Shown here: piece after piece, positions 36,563 to 44,459 of the stretch
Position numbering within the stretch: position 1 is the first letter of the stretch
Layout of the letters: every line of letters begins with the position of its first letter
NCBI GenBank assembly: GCA_024280945.1
Contig: JAMXLO010000002.1
Location: 1 to 64,000 of the forward strand
Length of the DNA: 64,000 bases
Reading direction: 5' to 3'
Source: Acetobacteraceae bacterium
GTDB lineage: Bacteria; Pseudomonadota; Alphaproteobacteria; Acetobacterales; Acetobacteraceae
The notes under the pieces: generated by a model
Databases searched by the model: none
What the model was told of the DNA's origin: nothing
What the model saw: only the letters and a program-made list of their open reading frames with translations
Made by a program: the position numbers and the translations under genes

Positions 36563-38665
36563 TCAGAAGAGATTGTAATTCGGCCAGTCGACGGTTCGGA
36601 TCAGGTCGATCACCCGTGCGGTCGGCTCGTCACCGCATGTCGGTTGGTTCTTGCCGCCGCAGGCGACCTGCGCCGGTTTGGGTTGGCCGATCGTGGTGCT
36701 CGGTTGGCACATACCTGATGGACGCGAATCCTGGTTGGTGATGACAACGAAACTGAAGCCGCCCTCCGTCAGGAAAAACATGTTCGTATATGCTCCAGGG
36801 AGGCCGCCATTGTGCCCCTGCACAATGTCCCAGCCAGCGTTGCAGGCGCCCCAGTTCTTGGTGATCCAGCCGCGGGCGTAGCGGGCATCGAGTGCGGCGT
36901 TTGACGATTCGTCGTCAATCGGGCGATGCAGCATCGCGGTGCGATTTGCCGAAGTGAGTATTTCGCCAGGCTGGATACCGTCGACACTGGTCAGGTAGTG
37001 CAACAGGTCCATCGCCGACATCGCCCAGCCGCCCGCGCCCACCCCAGGCGGCAGATTGTCGCATGTCGAGGATGGCGCATATTCAGCATAGTCGCCGCTT
37101 GCCGTGTAGTGCTTCGCTTCCCCGGTCGATGGATCATAGGGACCGATGTGGAACAGGCGCGGCGCGGTGATGCCACTCGGCGCAAATACCTTCTTCAGCA
37201 GGAACTCCTGATACGGCATGCCCGAAATGCGCTCTATGACAGCCTGGAGGATCGCGTAGTCGAAGTTGGCGTAGTTGAATTTGGTTCCTGGCGCGCGCGG
37301 GACCGGACCCACCGGGTCGGTCGAGCTGGCCGGAATCGCCTTGATCTGCGCGAGCTGGTAGGCGATGCGGTGCGGCAGATCGCCCGATGCACAGTGGATC
37401 GGATCGCCGGCGTTGTCAGGAATCCCTGCGGTGTGCTCAAGGAAGTGATGCAGCTTCGCGTCCTTGAGCGGTGCCAACAACGCGGGGACCGCAATGTCGC
37501 TGAGAATGCCACCAGGCCCGAACACCGGGCTGTTCAACGTCAGCGTCTGGGCGCCATTGAACTTTGCGCCGGCCTGGATCAAGCGGAAGATCGCAACTGC
37601 CGTGGTGGTCTTCGACGTGCTGCCGACGCGCAGCCGATGGAAAGGCTTCATCGGCACCTTGCCTTCCTTGTCGGCCATGCCGAAGCCCGAGGCGAACAGC
37701 AGATGTCCGTCTTTGGCGATGGCCACCGAAAGGCCGGCGATACCCGCCGTTTTCAGCGAATCGTTCAGCGTACCGGTGATGGCGGCCAGATCTTCGGCAG
37801 AGAAGGCGCTGTCCCAGATCGTGTCGAACCGCGCCGTGTTGCCTGACGTGAAGGCCTGCACGGCAAGCGGCTGGAAGCCTTGCAGACGGTCGGTATCGAA
37901 CTGCAATTGGTAGTTCGCCAGCGGGATGCCATGGTGCGCGATCCAGGGAGCTGGCGAGCCGTTCTTGACCCAGATCGCGGCATACCGGTCGTTGCCGCCT
38001 GGGCTGTAGCCGCTGACTTGCGCCAGGCGGAAGCCTTGCTTGGCGAGGCTGTCGAATTCCTTCTGGTAGTCGGCCGCCGATAGCCCATGGCGCGCGACGT
38101 AATCCGGACCGGCTTCCTTGCGCCAGATGGCGGCGTAGCGCGCTGCGCCGCCCTGCGTATAGCCGGCGACGTGCTTGAGGCGGAGGCCTTGCTTGGTCAG
38201 CGCGTCGAATTCAGCCTGATACTGCGCGCCATCCATGTCGAGTTTGACGACCGGCGTTGGAGCCGAGGCCGCCTGCCAGATGCCAGCGAACAGCGGCTTG
38301 CCAGCCACCTCGTAACCGTCCACGTAGAGCAGTTGCAGCCCCTGCTTGGCGAGATCGTCGATCGCCTTCCGGAAGTCCACGGCCGACAGACCGTGCCGCG
38401 CCGCCCACGCGGTCGAGCCCGGAAGCTTCCGCCAAAGAGCCGCGTACTGAACCTGTCCGTTCAGAACATATCCGCTGACCGAGACAAGGCGGAGCCCTTG
38501 TTTGGCGAAATCGTCGAATGCCGTCTGGTACTGCGCCGGCGTCAGTCCATGACGGGCCACCCATTCGGTCGGCGTTCCTCCAGCACATGCCGTCGAGGCA
38601 GGCGAAAGCACGCCGGCGATCAACAGCGGGACCGACAACAGCATCATCCGTGCCAAAGGTCGCAT
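36563..38665 (-). CDS. Serine hydrolase (beta-lactamase class C fold) with five N-terminal tandem repeats
   Basis: A 700-residue exported protein. Signal peptide 1-28, then five ~50-residue units (about 32-285), each with a W-V/A-A-RHGL start, a DLAKQGLRL core and ending in YAAIWRK-like sequence; this corresponds to the bacterial tandem repeat domain 1 described next to serine hydrolases. The catalytic domain (about 290-690) has STSK (SxxK nucleophile), YANFDYA (YxN) and HNGGLPGAYT (HxG). Repeat 3 has lost the RHG start (VVKLDMDG). A ribosome site GAGGGGG precedes ATG 38665. Likely a secreted peptidase or esterase; the repeats may bind substrate. Confidence 0.88.
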   Translation of the reverse strand: MRPLARMMLLSVPLLIAGVLSPASTACAGGTPTEWVARHGLTPAQYQTAFDDFAKQGLRLVSVSGYVLNGQVQYAALWRKLPGSTAWAARHGLSAVDFRKAIDDLAKQGLQLLYVDGYEVAGKPLFAGIWQAASAPTPVVKLDMDGAQYQAEFDALTKQGLRLKHVAGYTQGGAARYAAIWRKEAGPDYVARHGLSAADYQKEFDSLAKQGFRLAQVSGYSPGGNDRYAAIWVKNGSPAPWIAHHGIPLANYQLQFDTDRLQGFQPLAVQAFTSGNTARFDTIWDSAFSAEDLAAITGTLNDSLKTAGIAGLSVAIAKDGHLLFASGFGMADKEGKVPMKPFHRLRVGSTSKTTTAVAIFRLIQAGAKFNGAQTLTLNSPVFGPGGILSDIAVPALLAPLKDAKLHHFLEHTAGIPDNAGDPIHCASGDLPHRIAYQLAQIKAIPASSTDPVGPVPRAPGTKFNYANFDYAILQAVIERISGMPYQEFLLKKVFAPSGITAPRLFHIGPYDPSTGEAKHYTASGDYAEYAPSSTCDNLPPGVGAGGWAMSAMDLLHYLTSVDGIQPGEILTSANRTAMLHRPIDDESSNAALDARYARGWITKNWGACNAGWDIVQGHNGGLPGAYTNMFFLTEGGFSFVVITNQDSRPSGMCQPSTTIGQPKPAQVACGGKNQPTCGDEPTARVIDLIRTVDWPNYNLF

Positions 38666-38827
38666 CTGTCCCCCTCATGGCGAACCCGCCGTCCTTGTGC
38701 ACGAGGGAGATCAACTGCAGCGTTATGCCGCCATCATTTCTCGATCAAACCGTTTAACGTGACGATGCGGAGCTATGCCGCGACGAGCATCTTCGGGTTC
38801 TGGGCACGCATTTGCGTGGTCCGCGAT

Positions 38828-39676
38828 CTACTCGCCTCTAAAGCGGCCCTTTCGCTTCTCCACGAACGCACGCCTCGCTTCTTTCGCGTCTTCCGAGTTC
38901 TGCAAAATTCCGCCGGCGTTGGACGTGAGGACCATGGTGGTCTCCAGCGTACTGTCCAGCGCGGCGCGCATCACGCGTTTGCTGACCCATTGGACCAGCG
39001 GCGGGCGTGCTATGATCTTGTCGCACAGTTCCCGCGTGGTCGCCTCCAGGTTCTCGGACGGCACCAGGTGGTTTAGGATACCCCACGCATAGGCGCGTTC
39101 CGCGTCCAGCTCGCCGGTATAGGCGAATTCCAGCGCACGCCCCAGGCCGACCATCTTGGGAAGGTAGTACGACCCGCCATTCTCAATGATCTGGCCGGCA
39201 TTGTGATAGGCGATGAAACGCGTCTTCTCGCAGCCTACACGGATGTCGCAATGCAGCGCCATGTCCATTCCCGAACCGACCGCCGGACCATTGATCATCG
39301 CGATGGTGGGCTTGCGGATAAGCGAGATGTCGCGGTGCAACGCCGTGAAGCCGTGGTAGAAATGTTGACGCGCACCGTCCGGCCCCTCGTGCGGCGCCCG
39401 ATTGCCGATGAAATTCTCGCCGGTCACGTCCGGTGTCGCCTTGGACGCAAGATTGGCCCCGGCGCAGAATGCACGACCGACACCGGTGAGCACGATGACG
39501 CGGATGCCGGGATCGTCATCTCCCGCTCGCATGTACTCTCCGACCTTGGCGACCGTGCTGTTCTCTTCCGCGGTTCCGACCAGTGCGTTCAATCGCTCCG
39601 GACGATTGAACCTGATCCAGAGGATCCCGCTGTCTTCCGGCTCATAGAGCAGGTGATCGACCAGTCTTGGTCCCAT
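38828..39676 (-). CDS. Enoyl-CoA hydratase/isomerase family protein
   Basis: A 282-residue crotonase-fold protein with FNRPERLNAL, VIVLTGVGRAFCAGANLAS (first oxyanion half), PTIAMINGPAVGSGMDMALHCDIRVG (second) and the C-terminal helical trimer part. At the position of the second catalytic Glu the sequence reads HNAGQIIENGGSYYLPKMVG, with a Glu present, so hydration or isomerisation is plausible. It is preceded 15 bases upstream by a serine hydrolase gene, suggesting a shared operon in acyl or aromatic catabolism. Confidence 0.87.
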   Translation of the reverse strand: MGPRLVDHLLYEPEDSGILWIRFNRPERLNALVGTAEENSTVAKVGEYMRAGDDDPGIRVIVLTGVGRAFCAGANLASKATPDVTGENFIGNRAPHEGPDGARQHFYHGFTALHRDISLIRKPTIAMINGPAVGSGMDMALHCDIRVGCEKTRFIAYHNAGQIIENGGSYYLPKMVGLGRALEFAYTGELDAERAYAWGILNHLVPSENLEATTRELCDKIIARPPLVQWVSKRVMRAALDSTLETTMVLTSNAGGILQNSEDAKEARRAFVEKRKGRFRGE

Positions 39677-39691
39677 GTTCTTCTCCCCGCC

Positions 39692-40942
39692 CTATGCAAA
39701 AGATTCGCTCATCGCCGAATAGACCAATGTGCGCAGGTCACGACGCAGCGTCAGGCGGACGTCGCTGCCGATCACCTGCGTCATGAACACCACCGCCAGC
39801 TCCTCTCTTGGATCGATCCAGAAAGCGGTGGCAGCCGCGCCGCCCCAGAAAAACTCGCCCAGCGTGCCGGGCAGGCGTGTCTTGGCGACGTTGATGTTCA
39901 CCCCGCAGCCGATAGAAAACCCGATCCCCGAATAGCCCGATTCGCTGAAGTTGCCGGGGGGCGCCATGTCCGCCAGCTCCTTGTTGTCGGGCAGATGATT
40001 CAGGCTGAACAACGCGACGGTCTTTGGACTGAGAATCTGCACGCCGTCGAGTGTTCCGCCGTTCAGCATCATCGCGCAGAACCGGAGATAGTCGTGCGCC
40101 GTGGAAATCATGCCACCGCCGCCGGACTCCAGATTTGGTGGTGCAGCATATGTGCTGTTCCCGGCGTCATCCTGTGTCTGTAGTCCGCCGCCAGGTCTTG
40201 GCATGTAGCACGATGCGAACCGGTCGATCGTCTCCGGCGGGCACCAGAAGCCAGAATCCGACATACCCAACGGCTCGAATAGCCGCGTGCGAAGGAACTC
40301 ACCGAAGCTCATGCCGCTGAGCTTTTGCACAAGGTAGCCCATCACATCGATGGACACTGAGTAGTTCCATTGCGTTCCGGGCGAGAACTCCAGCGGCACC
40401 GTCGCAAGCTGCTCGATCATGGCGTCGAGCCCGCCTTCGGCGCTTGGCTCGGCAATACGCGCCCGGCGATACGCGCGATCGACGCTGGTGCGATTCAGAA
40501 ATCCGTAGGTCAGGCCCGAAGTATGCGTCACCAGATCGACAACCTTCATAGGTCGTGTCGGCGGCGTTGTCAGGAAGGTCGGTGCCGCGGTGGTCGCGAT
40601 GCTGGGCAGCCCGGTTGCGTAGACGCCCAGGTCCTTCCACGACGGAATATGCGTGGCTACGTTGTCATCGAGGCCGATCAGGCCTTCCTCTGCCAGCATC
40701 ATCAGCGCGACCGCTGTGATCGGTTTGCTCATGGAATAGATACGGAAGATCGCGTCCTCGCGCATGGGCTTGCCGCGCTCGACGTCCATCTGTCCCGACA
40801 TGCCGGTGTGAACCAGCTTGCCGCGCCGGTAAATCATGGTGAGCACACCGGGCAAATGGCCGCTGTCGACGTAGCGTCGCTTCATCACATCATCCAAACG
40901 CGCCAGTCGCGACGGCGAAAATCCAGCTTCTTCCGGTCTCAT
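39692..40942 (-). CDS. Serine hydrolase, beta-lactamase class C family (EstB-like esterase)
   Basis: A 416-residue cytoplasmic-type member with no signal peptide. The nucleophile motif SMSK (IYSMSKPITAVALMML), the YSV motif (WNYSVSIDVMGYLVQKL) and the C-terminal FFWGGAAATAFW, in place of HxG/KTG, match the family VIII esterases rather than true beta-lactamases. An ester substrate is likely. It lies directly upstream of the enoyl-CoA hydratase gene and divergent from a luciferase-like gene. Confidence 0.88.
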   Translation of the reverse strand: MRPEEAGFSPSRLARLDDVMKRRYVDSGHLPGVLTMIYRRGKLVHTGMSGQMDVERGKPMREDAIFRIYSMSKPITAVALMMLAEEGLIGLDDNVATHIPSWKDLGVYATGLPSIATTAAPTFLTTPPTRPMKVVDLVTHTSGLTYGFLNRTSVDRAYRRARIAEPSAEGGLDAMIEQLATVPLEFSPGTQWNYSVSIDVMGYLVQKLSGMSFGEFLRTRLFEPLGMSDSGFWCPPETIDRFASCYMPRPGGGLQTQDDAGNSTYAAPPNLESGGGGMISTAHDYLRFCAMMLNGGTLDGVQILSPKTVALFSLNHLPDNKELADMAPPGNFSESGYSGIGFSIGCGVNINVAKTRLPGTLGEFFWGGAAATAFWIDPREELAVVFMTQVIGSDVRLTLRRDLRTLVYSAMSESFA

Positions 40943-41079
40943 CGATCTCTCCTGCTCCGCCAGGTCAGCCTGCGATCATCGCGCGCTGGCCGCATTTTAC
41001 CAACTCGGCCGGGCCGTTGCGACGAAAGGGAGGCAGGGCTAGCCTCGATCCAGCTGCCCCGACTTGGAAGGAAATCGTC

Positions 41080-42324
41080 ATGCATCTCATGTATTTCACC
41101 GAGCAACCCATGTCGGCCTATTCCGCCAAGGCGGGTCTCGATTTCGGCGCGACTGCGCTGATGTTCTCCAACAGTCACTTCGATCCGGTGGAAGGCAGCC
41201 GCCTCTACAACGAATATCTCGAGCACTACATCATGTGCGACGAGCTGGGCTTCGACGGCATAATGCTCAATGAGCATCACAACGCGCCGTTCTGCATGCA
41301 GGCAAGAACCAATATATTCGCCGCGATTCTCGCAGCCGTCACCAAGAACGTAAAGATCGTCATCCTCGGCAATCCGTTGCCGCTGTCTGACAACCCGGTG
41401 CAGCTCTCCGAAGAGCTGGCGATGATCGACATGATCTCGAAGGGGCGGCTGGTGTCGGGCTTCGTGCGTGGCGGCGGCCAGGAGCAGCTCGCCAACGGCG
41501 TCAACCCCGCCTTCAATCGCGAGCGCTTCGAAGAGGCACACGACCTGATCATCAAGACGTGGACCACACCCGGACCGTTCCGCTGGGAAGGCACTCATTA
41601 TCAGCATCGTGTCGTCAATCCATGGGCGGTGCCGATGCAAAAGCCGCATCCGCGCATCTGGATTCCCGGCGTCATCAGCAAGGAGACGATCCTCTGGGCG
41701 GCCCAGCACGGCTATCCGTATATCGCGCTCAACACGCCGGTCGAGCGCACGAAGCAGATCTGGAAGATGTATGACGATGAAGCAGCGAAAGCAGGCTTCG
41801 CCGGGGGGCCGGCTTATCACGGACTTCTGAAGCAGATCCATGTTGCCGAGACCGAAGAGAAGGCGCTGGAAAACGCCCGGCAGTTCCTGTGGATGCAGGG
41901 CGAGTTCACCGGACTGGCGCACCCGGTCTGGAGCACGCCTGCGGGTTACTACAGTCCTGAGAACCGTCGCGGTTTTGTCGAGTTCGCAGTCGGCCGCTCG
42001 ACCAGCCCGCGCGCGCGTCCGGACCTTGAGGGGCAGCTCAAGGAAATGATGGTTATCGCCGGCACGCCCAAGCAGGTGATCGCCAAGCTTCGCATGCTGC
42101 TGGAGGAGACCCGCCCTGGCATCCTCGCCTTCTGGGGCAACGATGGCACCATCACGCACCCCGATGCCAAGTCCTGTATCAACCTGCTCGGGACCGAGGT
42201 GTTTCCCGCGGTTCGCGAGATCGCGAAGGAACTCGATCTCAAGAGCCCGTTCGAGACCAACCAGCCTGTCAGTGTCGACTACATGGGTGGCCGACAGAGC
42301 CTTCGGCAGGCGGCGGCGGAGTGA
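41080..42324 (+). CDS. Luciferase-like (LLM) flavin-dependent monooxygenase
   Basis: A 414-residue bacterial-luciferase-like protein: LMYFTEQPMSAY start, GFDGIMLNEHHNAP (the conserved EHH), KIVILGNPLPLSDNPVQLSE, KGRLVSGFVRGGGQEQL and a long insert typical of the larger alkane/limonene monooxygenase type. ATG 41080 follows GGAAATCG. It probably oxidises an aliphatic or terpenoid substrate with reduced FMN supplied by a separate reductase, which is not in the window. Confidence 0.85.
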   Translation: MHLMYFTEQPMSAYSAKAGLDFGATALMFSNSHFDPVEGSRLYNEYLEHYIMCDELGFDGIMLNEHHNAPFCMQARTNIFAAILAAVTKNVKIVILGNPLPLSDNPVQLSEELAMIDMISKGRLVSGFVRGGGQEQLANGVNPAFNRERFEEAHDLIIKTWTTPGPFRWEGTHYQHRVVNPWAVPMQKPHPRIWIPGVISKETILWAAQHGYPYIALNTPVERTKQIWKMYDDEAAKAGFAGGPAYHGLLKQIHVAETEEKALENARQFLWMQGEFTGLAHPVWSTPAGYYSPENRRGFVEFAVGRSTSPRARPDLEGQLKEMMVIAGTPKQVIAKLRMLLEETRPGILAFWGNDGTITHPDAKSCINLLGTEVFPAVREIAKELDLKSPFETNQPVSVDYMGGRQSLRQAAAE

Positions 42325-42462
42325 CCACCGGCATTGCCGCGTTAGCTCGGCTGGCATGTAAGGGTTTGGGACAGCGCCTTTTGTTCGATGGCGACGGTTG
42401 CTGATTGCGCTTGTGTCGGCAGGCTGCTGTGTGCGTGATGCCGCAGGCAATTCGGTGCGTCA

Positions 42463-42918
42463 GTGGCCATGCGAAAGCAAGTCGATCGGATCTACCGGCT
42501 GGCGTACCGCATGGCCTATCCGGTTGCTCGCCGGTGGTGGCGCTTGCACCGACGCCATCATGGCGTCGTAATCGCGGTCTGGTACCGCGATACGGTGCTC
42601 GCCGTGCGCCACTCGTATAAGCCCGGACTGCGGTTGCCTGGGGGTGGCATTGCATGGCGCGAAAATCATCACAAAGCCGCAGTGCGCGAGCTTCGCGAAG
42701 AAGCCGGTGTGACAATCGATCCGGCCCAATTGAGATTGGTTGCCTCAGCGTCCAGCGGGGTTGGGCTCATCTACCTGTATGAGGCGAGAGTTGAGGCAAT
42801 GCCGGCCCTGACGATTGACCGCCGCGAGATCATCGAGGCGCGTTTTGTGCCCCCCATGCAGATTCTTGACGCGCGCTTTCGGGGCAGGATCGCTGCCTAT
42901 CTACGGCGCCCATTGTGA
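42463..42918 (+). CDS. Nudix hydrolase
   Basis: A 151-residue protein with a complete Nudix box: G-x5-E-x7-REL-x-EEAG is seen as GGIAWRENHHKAAVRELREE followed by AGV. An Arg-rich N-terminus (RMAYPVARRWWRLHRRHH) precedes the fold. It hydrolyses a nucleoside diphosphate-type substrate of unknown identity. It is preceded by 138 non-coding bases. Confidence 0.88.
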   Translation: MAMRKQVDRIYRLAYRMAYPVARRWWRLHRRHHGVVIAVWYRDTVLAVRHSYKPGLRLPGGGIAWRENHHKAAVRELREEAGVTIDPAQLRLVASASSGVGLIYLYEARVEAMPALTIDRREIIEARFVPPMQILDARFRGRIAAYLRRPL

Positions 42919-43005
42919 CTGTTGGTTTTCGCCGGCACGAGTTGAGCTGATGAAGGCAGGTGCCGGTGCAGGGTGCGATCTTCGTCTTTGGAGAAGGAGC
43001 AAGCG

Positions 43006-43296
43006 ATGGGCGAACGCCAACCCGATCAGGTGGAGCAGTCCAGTCAGGTTCCGGCCGTATCATCGCGCGGCGCACCGGCAACCCAGCAAACCGGGGCTCT
43101 CGCCATCGGGGCCACTGCGGTTGGCGCACTCGCGTTGGGGGCAATCGCGGTCGGCGCACTGGCCATCGGCAAACTTGCCGTGGGCCAGCTGGCGATACGC
43201 GCAGCGAAATTGCGCAAAGGCAATGTGGGCGAGCTCAGGGTATCGCAATTGGTCATCGAAGAGTTGCACGTCGTGCGGATCCGAGGCCGCCAGTAG
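43006..43296 (+). CDS. Small protein with pentapeptide-periodic hydrophobic repeat
   Basis: A 96-residue protein. After a disordered N-terminus (MGERQPDQVEQSSQ) residues ~32-90 show a strict five-residue rhythm: GALAI GATAV GALAL GAIAV, then GALAI GKLAV GQLAI, passing into RKGNV GELRV SQLVI EELHV. Small residues alternate with Ile/Leu/Val every fifth position, as in pentapeptide-repeat beta helices. No signal peptide; it could equally be read as a membrane-associating segment. GGAG precedes ATG 43006. Function unknown. Confidence 0.7.
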   Translation: MGERQPDQVEQSSQVPAVSSRGAPATQQTGALAIGATAVGALALGAIAVGALAIGKLAVGQLAIRAAKLRKGNVGELRVSQLVIEELHVVRIRGRQ

Positions 43297-43303
43297 TGCC
43301 GGC

Positions 43304-44302
43304 TCAGGTTCCGAGCCGTGGACGGATCACGCGCTCGAACGCTTCCACTTCGGCTTCAGGCATGCGGTAACCGCCGGCAAGATCATGTGCCGGAAATAGA
43401 AAGACGTCCTGGACACCCGCCTCTTCGCGCGCCAGCAGCAGGCGATTCGCGCAACGCTCCGGCGACCCGAACAGCCCGAAAGCGTCGGCAAGTTGTCGCG
43501 CCCGATCCTCTGGGATTGCGGCAGGGTCGTGGGCAGGCTCTAGCGCGAAGCCTGCCTCCCGCAGCCAGTGCAGGTTCGACGCGCTGGGATAGGCGAGAAA
43601 GGGCTGACCCGCGGCGAACCAGCTTTTCACCCATCGTGGGCCAGCATCAGCATCCGGCCCAAGGCCGAGTGTGACGACGAACACCACCGGGAAGTTCGAC
43701 AGTGAGCGGCCCGCGCGGCTGGCACCCCTTTCCAGGTGAGTCATTGCTGCACGGATGCCGGTTGGATGCAGCCCAACGAACAGCAGGACGCCATCGGCGA
43801 TTTCGCCGGCAAGTTCGATCATGCGCGGCCCTGATGCGAGCAAATACACTGGCGTCGCGGTCGCACCCGGGTTTCTGAGCCGGGTGAAAGCCGCACCAAA
43901 AGCGACCTCTTCTCCGGCAAGCAATCGGCGGAGGTGCACTATGGCGTCGCGCATGAACGCCACTCCTGCGCGCGGCCTGCCGATACTCCGAGTTGAGATG
44001 AAGCCGGGTGCAACCGTCAGAAAGCTGCGGCCTGGTGCGACCTCGTCCAGGCTGTGAGCAAGCGAGGCGAGCACCAACGGGTGCCGCACCAACGGGCTCG
44101 ATGTGGCAGGGAACAGCCGCAGACTCCGCGTGGCCTGCGCCGCCAGGGCAAGTGCGAGGTAAGCGTCTCGGCCGCTCGACGGGTGGTCGTGGATGCCGAC
44201 GCCGTCAAAGCCCGCCGCTTCGCAGCGGGCAACGAAGGCAGCAATGTCAGGCAGCTTCCGCCCGACCGGAACCCTGAGCGCAACGCGAAGCCGATCCATC
44301 AT
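43304..44302 (-). CDS. Luciferase-like (LLM) oxidoreductase, F420/FMN type
   Basis: A 332-residue LLM protein of the 5,10-methylenetetrahydromethanopterin-reductase-like group: LRVALRVPVGRKLPDIAAFV, GFDGVGIHDHPSSGRDAYLA, a variable insertion, ARPGFISTRSIGRP-type strand (VAPGFISTRSIGRP) and FGSPERCANRLLLAREEAGV. AAGGA precedes ATG 44302. The 3' end faces the small repeat gene 7 bases away, with a 6-base hairpin (43300-43318) across the junction. Confidence 0.82.
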   Translation of the reverse strand: MMDRLRVALRVPVGRKLPDIAAFVARCEAAGFDGVGIHDHPSSGRDAYLALALAAQATRSLRLFPATSSPLVRHPLVLASLAHSLDEVAPGRSFLTVAPGFISTRSIGRPRAGVAFMRDAIVHLRRLLAGEEVAFGAAFTRLRNPGATATPVYLLASGPRMIELAGEIADGVLLFVGLHPTGIRAAMTHLERGASRAGRSLSNFPVVFVVTLGLGPDADAGPRWVKSWFAAGQPFLAYPSASNLHWLREAGFALEPAHDPAAIPEDRARQLADAFGLFGSPERCANRLLLAREEAGVQDVFLFPAHDLAGGYRMPEAEVEAFERVIRPRLGT

Positions 44303-44420
44303 CGAGTTCCTTGTACCCCGGCCTGCTGCACTCTGGGCAATGACCGGCACCGATGGCTAGCGCGTGATGACCATAGGCGGGATCGTCGAAGGTCTGAATC
44401 ACGCGCTCAAACCACAAGAC

Positions 44421-44459
44421 TAAAGCGTGGTGAGGTCAACCTGACCTCATCACGCCTTA
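44421..44459. terminator. Long palindrome at the end of the CocE gene (repeat family member)
   Basis: TAAAGCGTGGTGAGGTCA (44421-44438), loop ACC, TGACCTCATCACGCCTTA (44442-44459): an 18-base stem with two G-U pairs, overlapping the CocE stop codon. It shares its loop and core with the 32626-32660 palindrome, so it may be both a dispersed repeat and the transcription terminator. Confidence 0.8.

Noticed and set aside
40939-42450. Minus-strand open frame of about 500 codons opposite the 41080 monooxygenase
   Set aside because: No recognisable domain; composition typical of an antisense frame.
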